Origin: Haemophilus sp. CCUG 60358
GTDB lineage: Bacteria; Pseudomonadota; Gammaproteobacteria; Enterobacterales; Pasteurellaceae
Assembly (NCBI RefSeq): GCF_001679485.1
Contig: NZ_LZOZ01000016.1
Location: 1 to 9,161, forward strand
Direction: 5' to 3'
Length of the DNA stretch: 9,161 nt
Shown here: positions 1-7,364 of the stretch, piece after piece
Layout: each line of letters starts with the position of its first letter
Numbering within the stretch: position 1 is the first letter of the stretch
Notes under the pieces: model-generated
The model's input: the letters and a program-made list of their open reading frames with translations, nothing else
Told to the model about the DNA's origin: nothing
Database searches by the model: none
Position numbers and translations under genes: made by a program

Positions 1-2
1 AT

Positions 3-3000
3 ATTCAGGCTGGACATGATGTTGATATTGCAGCGGATACCAATCATTTCAAAAATAAGCGCGTGGAAACCAAGAAAACCAGAGGTGTGTTCACAGACGG
101 CGGTATTGGTTTTACCGTTGGTTCGAAATCAGAAAAACATGATTATGAAACGGAAGGTTGGACACAATCAGATGCACGTAGCACGCTGGGTTCAATGAAT
201 GGCAATATCACAGTGAGTGCGGGCAACCATTCGAATGTCATGGGAACGGATATGATTACGCCAAACACGAATCGCATTGATATTAAAGGTGCAAGCGTGA
301 AGGTAGAAGCCGGAAAAGATATTATTGAACGTAAAGAGGGGCATGAGTATAAACAATCTGGCGTGACAATTGCCTTGAGTACACCAGTGACTGATATGGC
401 GCAAGCGGCTTATAACAGTGTGAATCGCAGCCAACAAGTCACCAATGGAAAACTCAAGGCACTTTATGCAGTGAAAGCCGCGGAAGAAGCGACAATGGCG
501 GCTCAAAATGTGGGTAAGGTGGCAGAAACCTTAGATGCCTTAAGAGCTGGTAATATGCAGAATACAGGGACGACATCCAGCCCAAGTATGAAGGTGAGTA
601 TTGGTTATGGCAGCCAAAAACAAACACAAAGTAGCGAAAGCCAGAGTATTAGTCATCAAAAATCAACGGTGAGCACTGGTACGTTTAATGTAAAAGCCCG
701 TGATGAAAAACTCACCTTTGAAGGCGTGGATGCGAATGCGAAATTGATGGCATTATCAGGCAAAAAAGGGATTGAGATAAAAGGTGTAAAAGATGAGGAG
801 CACCAACGCACAGAAAATAAATCAGCAGGGGGGAGTGTAGGTGTCTTTGTTGGAACCAATGGTAATAGTTACGGATTTGGTATAGAGGGTTCGGTCAATG
901 CTGCTAAGGGCAAATCTAACTCGGATAGTGAACGTTGGCAAAATAGTCATTTCACTGCGGATAAAATCATCACGAACAGTGAAGAAGGCGGCTTAACCCT
1001 TGATGCTGCGAATCTCAAAGCGAAACGTTGGGAAGCGGATATTCAAAATCTGACGATAACGAGCCGTCAAGATACAGAGAAATACGAATCCAAACAAACG
1101 AGTGCGAGTGCAAGTGGCTCGGTAGCGTATGGTTCAGGTGGCGGAGCTTCGGTGAGTGCCTCCTATAACAAAGCTAAGGTAGATTATGCTCAAGTGAATG
1201 AACAAACCGGTATTCGTGTGGGTGAGGATGGCATGGATGCCCATATCCACAACCATACCCAACTGAATGGTGCCATCATCGAAAGTGATGCTGATGCAAG
1301 TAAAAACCGCTTTAAAACAAAATCGCTCACGCATACCGATATTGAAAATAAAAGCGAGATTAAAACCGAAAGTGCGAGCATGAGTGCGGGCAGTGGCGGA
1401 GTGAATCCAATGCAAGCGATAAGCAGTGCCTTGAGCTTATTGGGTAACACCAATGAAAGCGCGCGCAGCACCACCCAATCAGCTATTAGCGACAACATTC
1501 AGATAGAGACCGAAACACCGGAAAAACTGACCGCACTTTCACGTGACACTAAAAATGCGAATCAACGTGTTGAAAAGCAAGATTTACAAAAAGTGCAAGA
1601 ACGCCAAGAAATGGCGAAGGTGATAGGCGACATCAGCAACAACGCGATTAATATTGCCACGTATAATGAGCGTGAGAAAATTAACAAGCTAGGGCTTGAG
1701 AAGTTTAAGCTGGAAGAGCAAGCAAAAGCCTTGAAGGGACAAGCGGGTAGTGAACAACAGCTTGCCGCCATTAAGCAACAGCTAACAAATGTTCAAGCCG
1801 AAATCACGAAAACTCAAGGTGAAATCGACCGCACTTACGGAATAGGTAGTGAAAAAGGCATGGCGATTCGAGCGGTGACAGCGGCATTACAAGCGGCAGC
1901 ACAAAACGATACCGCAGGCAGTCTTGTTGCACTGGCTTCACCTTATCTCAACAAAACCATCCACGAGATGACGGCGGGGGACACGGCAAAAGACAAAGCC
2001 GCGAATCTGATGGCGCATGCGCTGCTTTCTGCGGTGGAGTTTCAAGTGACAGGCAAAGACCCATTGACGGGGGCAATTGCCGGGGTAACTGGTGAGGCAA
2101 CAGCTGAAATCATCGCGAGAGCTTATGGCAAACCGGTCAGTGAATTAACGGCAAATGAGAAGGAAAACATTAGTACGTTAAGTCAATTGGCGGGTGGATT
2201 GGCTGCGGCATTGACAGCGAAAGCGAATGGCACCACAACAGAGCAAGGTGGGAGTTTCATCGCTGCAACTTCTGGAGCAGAGACGGCTAAAAGGGCGGTG
2301 GAGAATAATAATTTTGTTGCTTTAGCTGCTGAGGGCTTCACACTTGTTTGTTCAAGAACTTGTTTGCAAGCCCTTTCAGGGATAGCGGGTGTTTCAATTG
2401 GTATAGGTTTATCGCCTAATGAAAAAGAAGTTGCTATTGTGGCTGCTGCGATGAGAGATCCTGAGGCTATGTCCAAATTAACAAAGGAACAGGTTTCTTA
2501 TATAAATGAGCAAATCTTGACAGATGGTGGTTTTGTTAATAATAAAGAGCTTTTCGGTGATAAGGTTTGGATTCCGAATGCAGATGGCGGATATATGCCA
2601 GTCGATCCAAGTTTAGTGACTACAACATATGGTGGTAAACCTGTAGTTGATCCAAGAATCTTTGTTAATCATACAGGAGGTATTGAGTATCCAGCAGATT
2701 ATAATTTGCCAACAAATACAGGCGGAAATCAAATACTAAATAATGATAAAGGTAGTCATATTCTAGTTGGAGGTGAAAGTCAGGTTGGGGATTGGAAAGA
2801 TGGGATTATGGTTAGAGATAACCGACTACCCATACCTGAGCCAATTAAAGCTAATAATGGATTAACGATAGAGTCTAATTCAAAGCATACTTTAGGGGGA
2901 ATGGGTAATAGACCTAATGCAGGAATAGAGCCTAAAGATTCTTTAAAATTATTTGAATCTTCTATTGAAGGTGGTAAGAAACGTTATGCCTTAGATAATG

Positions 3001-3167
3001 AAGGAAGGATTCACCAATTTAACTCAAACAAGGAGGGGTCAGTGTGGCATTGGGCTGGAAGAACAGGAAAAGACCAGGCACCTGCACAAAGGATTAATCC
3101 TTCAGATATAACTAAAGATGTATACGAACGATTAGGCACACACTATAACGAGGTAAGAAAAAGATGA
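3..3167 (+). CDS. cdiA: CdiA/FHA-family contact-dependent inhibition exoprotein, C-terminal part (5' end outside window)
   Basis: The reading frame is open from the left edge (codon 3-5), so the GTG at 63 is internal and not a start. In family terms this is a TpsA exoprotein exported by a CdiB-type outer-membrane partner; its C-terminus is delivered into neighbouring cells as a toxin. Seen here: beta-helix-type FHA-2/hemagglutinin repeats up to about 1400, rich in Gly, Ser and Asn (phrases such as NITVSAGNHSNV and VKVEAGKDI); a Lys/Glu/Gln-rich probable coiled coil at about 1527-1845; a PT-VENN pretoxin domain at about 1860-2309, ending in the motif AVENN (VENN at 2298-2309). After VENN the composition becomes AT-rich and 285 variable residues follow, including a hydrophobic Cys-containing stretch (CSRTC). 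The last 100 residues or so (from about 2860) hold SKHTLGG, KRYALDNEG and WHWAGRTG and look like a compact nuclease-type toxin domain, but I could not assign the family. The stop overlaps the next start by 4 nt. Confidence 0.93.
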   Translation: MQAGHDVDIAADTNHFKNKRVETKKTRGVFTDGGIGFTVGSKSEKHDYETEGWTQSDARSTLGSMNGNITVSAGNHSNVMGTDMITPNTNRIDIKGASVKVEAGKDIIERKEGHEYKQSGVTIALSTPVTDMAQAAYNSVNRSQQVTNGKLKALYAVKAAEEATMAAQNVGKVAETLDALRAGNMQNTGTTSSPSMKVSIGYGSQKQTQSSESQSISHQKSTVSTGTFNVKARDEKLTFEGVDANAKLMALSGKKGIEIKGVKDEEHQRTENKSAGGSVGVFVGTNGNSYGFGIEGSVNAAKGKSNSDSERWQNSHFTADKIITNSEEGGLTLDAANLKAKRWEADIQNLTITSRQDTEKYESKQTSASASGSVAYGSGGGASVSASYNKAKVDYAQVNEQTGIRVGEDGMDAHIHNHTQLNGAIIESDADASKNRFKTKSLTHTDIENKSEIKTESASMSAGSGGVNPMQAISSALSLLGNTNESARSTTQSAISDNIQIETETPEKLTALSRDTKNANQRVEKQDLQKVQERQEMAKVIGDISNNAINIATYNEREKINKLGLEKFKLEEQAKALKGQAGSEQQLAAIKQQLTNVQAEITKTQGEIDRTYGIGSEKGMAIRAVTAALQAAAQNDTAGSLVALASPYLNKTIHEMTAGDTAKDKAANLMAHALLSAVEFQVTGKDPLTGAIAGVTGEATAEIIARAYGKPVSELTANEKENISTLSQLAGGLAAALTAKANGTTTEQGGSFIAATSGAETAKRAVENNNFVALAAEGFTLVCSRTCLQALSGIAGVSIGIGLSPNEKEVAIVAAAMRDPEAMSKLTKEQVSYINEQILTDGGFVNNKELFGDKVWIPNADGGYMPVDPSLVTTTYGGKPVVDPRIFVNHTGGIEYPADYNLPTNTGGNQILNNDKGSHILVGGESQVGDWKDGIMVRDNRLPIPEPIKANNGLTIESNSKHTLGGMGNRPNAGIEPKDSLKLFESSIEGGKKRYALDNEGRIHQFNSNKEGSVWHWAGRTGKDQAPAQRINPSDITKDVYERLGTHYNEVRKR
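1530..1538 (-). other. Uptake signal sequence within cdiA module 1
   Basis: ACCGCACTT, the reverse of AAGTGCGGT, in the codons for TAL at the start of the coiled coil. It is 298 bp before a second copy in the same orientation. Confidence 0.85.
1828..1836 (-). other. Uptake signal sequence within cdiA module 1
   Basis: ACCGCACTT, the second same-orientation copy, in the phrase EIDRTYG. This and the copy at 1530 correspond to the endpoints of the deletion in module 3. Confidence 0.85.
2310..3164 (+). other. Variable CdiA-CT toxin region of module 1
   Basis: This is the region after VENN, where sequence identity with module 2 stops within one or two bases. The first part (to about 2860) contains a hydrophobic segment and an acidic helical stretch (NEKEVAIVAAAMRDPEAMSK, LTKEQVSYINEQ), and probably serves as the import/entry domain. 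The final part carries His, Arg/Lys and aromatic residues arranged as KHTLGG, RPNAGIEPKDSL, RYALDNEGRIHQF and WHWAGRTG. That layout recalls small RNase toxins of the BECR (barnase/EndoU/colicin E5/RelE) type, but this is a guess from pattern, not a recognised family hit. Confidence 0.6.
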
Positions 3168-3841
3168 TTATCGGAAACCCAGGGATATATGATAGCAAAG
3201 GGAATTTTAATAACTTTGCTATTCAAATAGATAATATTGTAGATACAGATTATTTTTCAGTTAACCTATGTATCGATATGAATATTTATCCACCCCAATT
3301 GGCTTCTAATAAAGCAAGCTATCTTATTGATTACTTTAATCCTGAATTGGAAATTTTTTCCAATATACATGATGATTTATTTTATTTGGATGATAGGGAT
3401 TTAATGATTAATCTAATGGCAAAGGGATTTGGATATACATATGCTATTGAGGAATTAATAAAAGAAAATAAAATTGATTATCAAGAGTTTATAAATAATG
3501 AAGATATTTTTTTCGAAAAATTGAATCTAGTTAAACAGAGTGGAGAGGTAAACCCATATTTATGGGAGATAGACTATATGGAGTATGTAAACAAAGGGTT
3601 TTATCCTTTTGTAATAAATAGTTCTAGTGGGTTATCTAAAGTAATAGTTGTTTTTAATAAGAATAGAAGTTATGACTTAGATTATATTGAGGATAGATTA
3701 TTACTTTCTAATATAAGAGCAAGTAAGAGTGTGGGTTTCTTTGACGAGCAATTTTGGGGAGTGAAAGTGTCTTGTATTAAGACTGATGAGTTAAGTCTAA
3801 TAATTAATAAGATTCAATCTGTGTTGAGTGCTTTTAAATAA
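3164..3841 (+). CDS. cdiI: Probable CdiI immunity protein for module 1 toxin (225 aa, family unknown)
   Basis: The ATG sits inside the end of cdiA (ATGA overlap) with an AGGTAAG-type ribosome-binding site at 3151-3157, so translation is probably coupled to the toxin. Position directly after the toxin-encoding end, AT-rich composition and an acidic, soluble-looking sequence (many Asp/Glu, no membrane segment or signal peptide) are what CdiI proteins show. At 225 residues it is long for a CdiI; the second half (about residues 110-225) has alternating hydrophobic segments such as SKVIVVFNKN and WGVKVSCI that could be a separate beta-rich domain. I do not recognise the family. Its role is inferred from position alone: it would bind and neutralise the cognate toxin in the cytoplasm of the producer. 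Confidence 0.8.
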   Translation: MIIGNPGIYDSKGNFNNFAIQIDNIVDTDYFSVNLCIDMNIYPPQLASNKASYLIDYFNPELEIFSNIHDDLFYLDDRDLMINLMAKGFGYTYAIEELIKENKIDYQEFINNEDIFFEKLNLVKQSGEVNPYLWEIDYMEYVNKGFYPFVINSSSGLSKVIVVFNKNRSYDLDYIEDRLLLSNIRASKSVGFFDEQFWGVKVSCIKTDELSLIINKIQSVLSAFK

Positions 3842-3863
3842 AATATAATGTGTTATATATAAA

Positions 3864-3880
3864 AAGATTTCATAAATCTT
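3864..3880 (-). terminator. Weak AT-rich hairpin, terminator-like for the minus-strand fragment
   Basis: AAGATTT and AAATCTT form a perfect 7-bp inverted repeat around CAT. Read on the minus strand, the hairpin overlaps the stop codon of the 3879 fragment and runs into five T residues. All stem pairs but one are A-T, so it would be a weak terminator. It could also slow transcription leaving cdiI on the plus strand. Confidence 0.4.
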
Positions 3881-4043
3881 ATAATTTCACATCCAACTTC
3901 GCATAAGCAAGATCTACTTTTTCTAATGCTTTTTCCACAGAAATTACATTGAAAGGGATTGTTAAAGATAATAAAGACCCTGTTGAATCTGGAGTTAGGG
4001 CAGCTAGATCTGGGAGTGTTGCAATAATTTTCTTGATCAGAGA
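3879..4043 (-). pseudogene. 3' fragment of an unidentified minus-strand gene
   Basis: On the minus strand a frame with protein-like composition ends at a TAA (plus 3879-3881). The tail includes LIKKIIATLPDLAALTPDST, SLLSLTIPFNVISVEKALEK and VDLAYAKLDVKL, about 53 residues back to about 4040. The frame is closed by a stop at 4080-4082, there is no plausible start, and the plus-strand reading of the same frame is full of stops, so this is the severed C-terminal end of a gene. Support for real coding comes from a second copy of the same tail at 8824-8853, where the last residues read YYAKLNMKL and the base changes fall mostly at third or conservative codon positions. The exact upstream limit of homology is uncertain. 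I do not recognise the protein; its C-terminus lacks the terminal aromatic residue typical of outer-membrane barrels. Confidence 0.55.
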
Positions 4044-4072
4044 GAAGAGAAAATGAAAAGTAAGGATAAAGA

Positions 4073-4261
4073 ATGAAATTTATTATAGAACTATTTAAAT
4101 TATCTATCGCTGTTTTATCTGGTGTTATTATTTTATATATAACCGAGTTGATTCGGTATGGACGTGTAGAAAATTTTGTAGATTTTCTAGAAGATGTTTA
4201 TCCTTATGCTTTTGTTATTGCAGTGTTTGCGATTTTAGCAAAAGAGAAGATAGACCATTGA
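4073..4261 (+). CDS. Small two-helix membrane protein, candidate orphan immunity protein (62 aa)
   Basis: The ATG is preceded by a good ribosome-binding site (TAAGGA at 4061-4066, 6 nt spacing). The product has two hydrophobic segments, about residues 3-26 (LFKLSIAVLSGVIILYI) and 42-56 (YPYAFVIAVFAILA), separated by a short charged loop. No toxin end is attached in front of it: upstream lies the minus-strand fragment, and only a short hydrophilic frame ending MKSKDKE overlaps its start as ATGA, just as a cdiA end would. This fits a membrane-embedded CdiI left behind after its toxin-coding end was lost. Size and topology resemble the 75-aa protein at 7354, with no clear sequence identity. The function is inferred from context only; it could instead be an unrelated small membrane protein. 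Confidence 0.6.
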   Translation: MKFIIELFKLSIAVLSGVIILYITELIRYGRVENFVDFLEDVYPYAFVIAVFAILAKEKIDH

Positions 4262-4371
4262 GTTTTATAGGATAAATATTTCAGAAAATATCAAGTTTTC
4301 TAACGTTAGGTTTTAGTGGATTGTAAACTTTTAGCTATCTGAAAGGTATATAATTTAAAATATCTAGATAT
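4262..4371. other. AT-rich spacer without recognised gene
   Basis: This stretch lies between the 62-aa membrane protein gene and the hairpin. It is AT-rich, with a TATAAT-like string at 4349-4354 but no well-spaced -35 partner. I see no coding potential or homology to other parts of the window. Confidence 0.5.
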
Positions 4372-4426
4372 AAAGTGCGGTCAATTTTAAAAGAGTTTTA
4401 AAACTTCTCAAAATTGACCGCACTTT
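4372..4426 (+). terminator. Dual uptake-signal hairpin terminator (copy 1)
   Basis: AAAGTGCGGTCAATTTT (4372-4388) and its exact reverse complement (4410-4426) form a 17-bp perfect stem, followed by a T run on the plus strand. Both arms contain the Haemophilus-type uptake signal AAGTGCGGT (4373-4381 and, inverted, 4417-4425). The loop holds the palindrome AGTTTTAAAACT. Paired uptake signals acting as terminators are a known Pasteurellaceae arrangement. This one would end transcription from the 62-aa gene and insulate the headless cdiA copy just downstream. Confidence 0.9.
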
Positions 4427-4433
4427 TTGTATT

Positions 4434-7364
4434 GTGAAGATTAGTATTGGTTATGGTAGTCAAAAACAAACTCAAACCAGCGAAAGCCGGAGTATTAGTC
4501 ATCAAAAATCAATGGTGAACACCGGTACGTTTAATGCGAAAGCACGCGATGAAAAACTCACCTTTGAAGGCGTCGATGCGAATGCGAAATTAATGGCATT
4601 ATCAGGCAAAAAAGGGATTGAGATAAAAGGCGTGAAAGACGAAGAGCATCAACGCACAGAAAATAAATCTGAGGGGGGAAGTCTAGGCGTCTTTGTTGGA
4701 ACCAATGGTAATAGTTACGGATTTGGTATAGAGGGTTCGGTCAATGCTGCTAAGGGCAAATCTAACTCGGATAGCGAGCGTTGGCAAAACAGTCACTTGC
4801 AAGCGGATAAGCTCATTACCAATAGCGAAGCAGGAAACCTCAGCCTTGATGCAGCGAATCTTAAAGCGAAACGTTGGGAAGCGGATATTCAAAATCTGAC
4901 GATAACGAGCCGTCAAGATACAGAGAAATACGAATCCAAACAAACGGGTACGAGTGCAAGTGGCTCGGTAGCGTATGGTTCAGGTGGCGGAGCTTCGGTT
5001 AGTGCCTCCTATAACAAAGCGAAAGTAGATTATGCTCAAGTGAATGAACAAGCCGGGATTCGTGTGGGTGAGGAGGGAATGAATGTCACCGTTCATCATC
5101 ACACGCAATTGAATGGTGCGATTATTGAAAGTGATGCTGATGCAAGTAAAAACCGTTTTAAAACCCAATCAATTGCTGCAACAGATATTGAAAATCGAAG
5201 CGAGATTAAAACCGAAAGTGCAAGCATGAGTGCGGGCAGTGGTGGAGTGAATCCAATGCAGACGCTTAGCAGTGCGTTGAGCTTACTTGGCAATAGTCAT
5301 GAAAGTGAACATAGCCAAACCAAATCAGCTATCAGTGGCAACATTCAGATAGACACCGAAACACCGGAAAATCTGACCGCACTTTCACGTGACACCAAAA
5401 ATGCGAATCAACGTGTTGAAAAACAAGATTTACAAAAAGTGCAAGAACGCCAAGAAATGGCGAAAGTGATAGGTGACATCAGCAACAACGCGATTAATAT
5501 TGCCACCTATGAAGAGCGTGAGAAAATCAACAAGCTAGGGCTTGAGAAGTTTAAGCTTGAAGAGCAAGAAAAAGCCTTGAAGGGACAAGCGGGTAATGAA
5601 CAACAGCTTGCCGCCATTAAGCAACAGCTAACAAATGTTCAAGCCGAAATCACGAAAACGCAAGGTGAAATCGACCGCACTTACGGCATAGGTAGTGAAA
5701 AAGGCATGGCGATTCGCGCCGTGACAGCGGCATTACAAGCGGCGGCACAAAATGATACCGCAGGCAGTCTTGTTGCTCTTGCTTCACCTTATCTCAACAA
5801 AACCATCCACGAGATGACGGTAGGCGATACCGCAAAAGACAAAGCCGCGAATCTTATGGCGCATGCGCTGCTTTCTGCAGTAGAGTTTCAAGTGACAGGC
5901 AAAGACCCATTGACGGGTGCAGTGGCTGGGGTGACAGGTGAAGCAACGGCTGAAATCATCGCGAGAGCTTATGGCAAACCTGTCAGTGAATTAACGGCCA
6001 ATGAAAAAGAAAACATTAGCACGTTAAGTCAACTGGCGGGCGGATTGGCTGCGGCATTGACGGCGAAAGCGAATGGCACCACAACGGAGCAAGGAGGTAA
6101 TTTCCTTGCTGCCACCTCTGGGGCTGGAACGGCTAAAAGGGCGGTGGAGAATAATTTCTTGAGTGATGCATCAAGAGCGAGATTAAATGCGTTAAAAACA
6201 AAATATCATCGTGGAGAAAAATTAACAAACAAAGAAAAATTGGAGTTTAGAGATTTAATTGAATCAGATCAGCGTAGTGATGTTCTCTTGGATAAATTTA
6301 GAAAAGATCCAAATTCCTTAAATAGCAAGGAAAGAGAGGCATTTTTAAGCTATGTAGATCGTTATTATATAGAAACTGTTACGGGTAATACCGCATCGGG
6401 TTATAAATTGGCATCATCAACATCATTGGTTAATGCTCAAAATCGTTTCGAATCAGAATATTTAATAAACGATCCTGTACCAAAACGAGATTATGGTCAT
6501 TTCCCTTTTGCAGGTACGGATGTACAAAGATCGCAAGCAGTGAATACCTTGCCAGAAGAGAGTAAGAACTGGCTAGGATGGCGTTCTGAAAAACATTCTC
6601 GTGATGAAGAGATGTATTATACTGTCAAGAACGAACTTGATGCTCCTGAGAATTATAAAAATTCAGCGAATGGGAAAATAGCTTATTCAGTTAAGGATGG
6701 GTTGGAGTCAGCCTCAATGATTTATGGCGTTGGTGTACTTTCAAATGCATTAAGTAAAGTGCCAGCAACTGTTAATGCATTGAACTTACCAAACAAAGTG
6801 GTTTCTGCAACAGCGAAAGTTGGAGATTTGGCTAAAGCACATCCTATTTTGACTGAAAAGGTGGTGAATTCGGGTACAAGTATGGGATTTACTTATCTTG
6901 GAAATTCATTAAGTGGGAAAGAGACTTCGATGAGCGATCTGGCATGGAGTGCAGGAACTGGTTTTGTTGCGGGAGGAACAAAATTTGGAACAACATTAGC
7001 TATTAACTCTATTAGCGGAGGTGTTCAGGGATATTTTGAAGAAAATGATGAGCCAGTTAAACATGCTGGTTATAAAGCAGCTTCATCCGGTATAGCAACA
7101 TTAGTCGGTGGAGGTATAGGGAAAGGAATAGAAAAATCAGGATTTAGAGTACTGGTTGGTAATGTTAGTAGAAATAAAGATTATTATGAACCATTATATA
7201 GAAATCAAAAATTTTATAATCTTTTAAATGAAGAATATAAATATATTCCTACTAAAATAGGAACTATTGGAGATTCTTTATCTAGTGAATATATAAATAA
7301 TAAGTTGGAGAAGAATGAGCCCAAAATAAATAGCTGGTTAAAAGGTGAGGATAATGCTAAGTAG
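4434..7364 (+). CDS. Headless (orphan) cdiA module 2 with a different toxin end
   Basis: The frame opens with GTG 4434, 8 nt after the hairpin stem, with no ribosome-binding site, signal peptide or TPS export domain. It is a 5'-truncated copy, homologous from its first codons to position 588 onward of module 1 and collinear to the VENN motif with no net indel (constant offset 3846). Domains: part of the FHA-2 repeats (4434 to about 5250), coiled coil (about 5373-5690), PT-VENN (about 5706-6155, VENN at 6144-6155), then 402 unique residues. The front of the unique part is charged and helical (SDASRARLNALKTKYHRGEK). The later part is Gly/Ala-rich with glycine-zipper-like segments (SAGTGFVAGGTKFGTTLAI, IATLVGGGIGKGIEK), suggesting membrane insertion or pore formation. 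It is unlikely to be made or exported as it stands; more likely it is a silent donor of a toxin end. It overlaps the immunity candidate at 7354 by 11 nt. Confidence 0.88.
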   Translation: MKISIGYGSQKQTQTSESRSISHQKSMVNTGTFNAKARDEKLTFEGVDANAKLMALSGKKGIEIKGVKDEEHQRTENKSEGGSLGVFVGTNGNSYGFGIEGSVNAAKGKSNSDSERWQNSHLQADKLITNSEAGNLSLDAANLKAKRWEADIQNLTITSRQDTEKYESKQTGTSASGSVAYGSGGGASVSASYNKAKVDYAQVNEQAGIRVGEEGMNVTVHHHTQLNGAIIESDADASKNRFKTQSIAATDIENRSEIKTESASMSAGSGGVNPMQTLSSALSLLGNSHESEHSQTKSAISGNIQIDTETPENLTALSRDTKNANQRVEKQDLQKVQERQEMAKVIGDISNNAINIATYEEREKINKLGLEKFKLEEQEKALKGQAGNEQQLAAIKQQLTNVQAEITKTQGEIDRTYGIGSEKGMAIRAVTAALQAAAQNDTAGSLVALASPYLNKTIHEMTVGDTAKDKAANLMAHALLSAVEFQVTGKDPLTGAVAGVTGEATAEIIARAYGKPVSELTANEKENISTLSQLAGGLAAALTAKANGTTTEQGGNFLAATSGAGTAKRAVENNFLSDASRARLNALKTKYHRGEKLTNKEKLEFRDLIESDQRSDVLLDKFRKDPNSLNSKEREAFLSYVDRYYIETVTGNTASGYKLASSTSLVNAQNRFESEYLINDPVPKRDYGHFPFAGTDVQRSQAVNTLPEESKNWLGWRSEKHSRDEEMYYTVKNELDAPENYKNSANGKIAYSVKDGLESASMIYGVGVLSNALSKVPATVNALNLPNKVVSATAKVGDLAKAHPILTEKVVNSGTSMGFTYLGNSLSGKETSMSDLAWSAGTGFVAGGTKFGTTLAINSISGGVQGYFEENDEPVKHAGYKAASSGIATLVGGGIGKGIEKSGFRVLVGNVSRNKDYYEPLYRNQKFYNLLNEEYKYIPTKIGTIGDSLSSEYINNKLEKNEPKINSWLKGEDNAK
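5376..5384 (-). other. Uptake signal sequence within cdiA module 2
   Basis: ACCGCACTT, the counterpart of 1530-1538. Confidence 0.85.
5674..5682 (-). other. Uptake signal sequence within cdiA module 2
   Basis: ACCGCACTT, the counterpart of 1828-1836. Confidence 0.85.
6156..7361 (+). other. Variable CdiA-CT toxin region of module 2, membrane-active candidate
   Basis: This is the unique sequence after VENN. It has a charged N-terminal helical part, a middle part with HFPFAGTDVQRSQAVNTLPE, then repeated hydrophobic Gly/Ala-rich stretches between about 6690 and 7140, and a Tyr/Asn/Lys-rich tail. Together with a membrane-embedded immunity candidate, this resembles the ionophore class of CDI toxins (E. 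coli EC93 type). That assignment is inference from composition and partner topology; no homologous toxin was recognised. Confidence 0.5.

Larger units (their letters stand above)
588..2309 (+). repeat. Homology arm, copy A (module 1)
   Basis: This 1722-bp block aligns base for base (offset 3846, no net indel) with 4434-6155. It covers the FHA-2 end, coiled coil and PT-VENN domain and stops at VENN. Such repeats are the substrate for RecA-type exchange of toxin ends. Confidence 0.92.
4434..6155 (+). repeat. Homology arm, copy B (module 2)
   Basis: Partner of 588-2309. The left limit coincides with the hairpin terminator (within about 8 nt) and the right limit with VENN. Divergence is patchy, with long identical runs interrupted by clusters of differences. 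Confidence 0.92.

Noticed and set aside
16..198. Plus-strand 60-codon frame at the left edge
   Set aside because: It overlaps the well-supported cdiA frame in another phase and has no recognisable composition.
192..2476. Several minus-strand reading frames of 60-100 codons antisense to cdiA, repeated antisense to module 2
   Set aside because: They are shadows of the GC-richer cdiA codons, without ribosome-binding sites or protein-like domains, and they recur only because the modules are duplicated.
3937..4056. Plus-strand frame ending ...AIIFLIREKRK before the 62-aa gene, possibly a toxin tail
   Set aside because: It opens only after a stop, is short, and the minus-strand reading of the same stretch is supported by a second homologous copy; it cannot be fully excluded.
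4321..4354. Possible promoter TTGTAA...TATAAT upstream of module 2
   Set aside because: The spacing is about 22 bp, and the hairpin terminator lies between it and module 2.
7267..7297. Possible internal promoter TTGGAG...TATAAA for the 75-aa immunity gene
   Set aside because: The 19-bp spacing and AT-rich background make chance occurrence likely, although internal promoters for orphan immunity genes are plausible.
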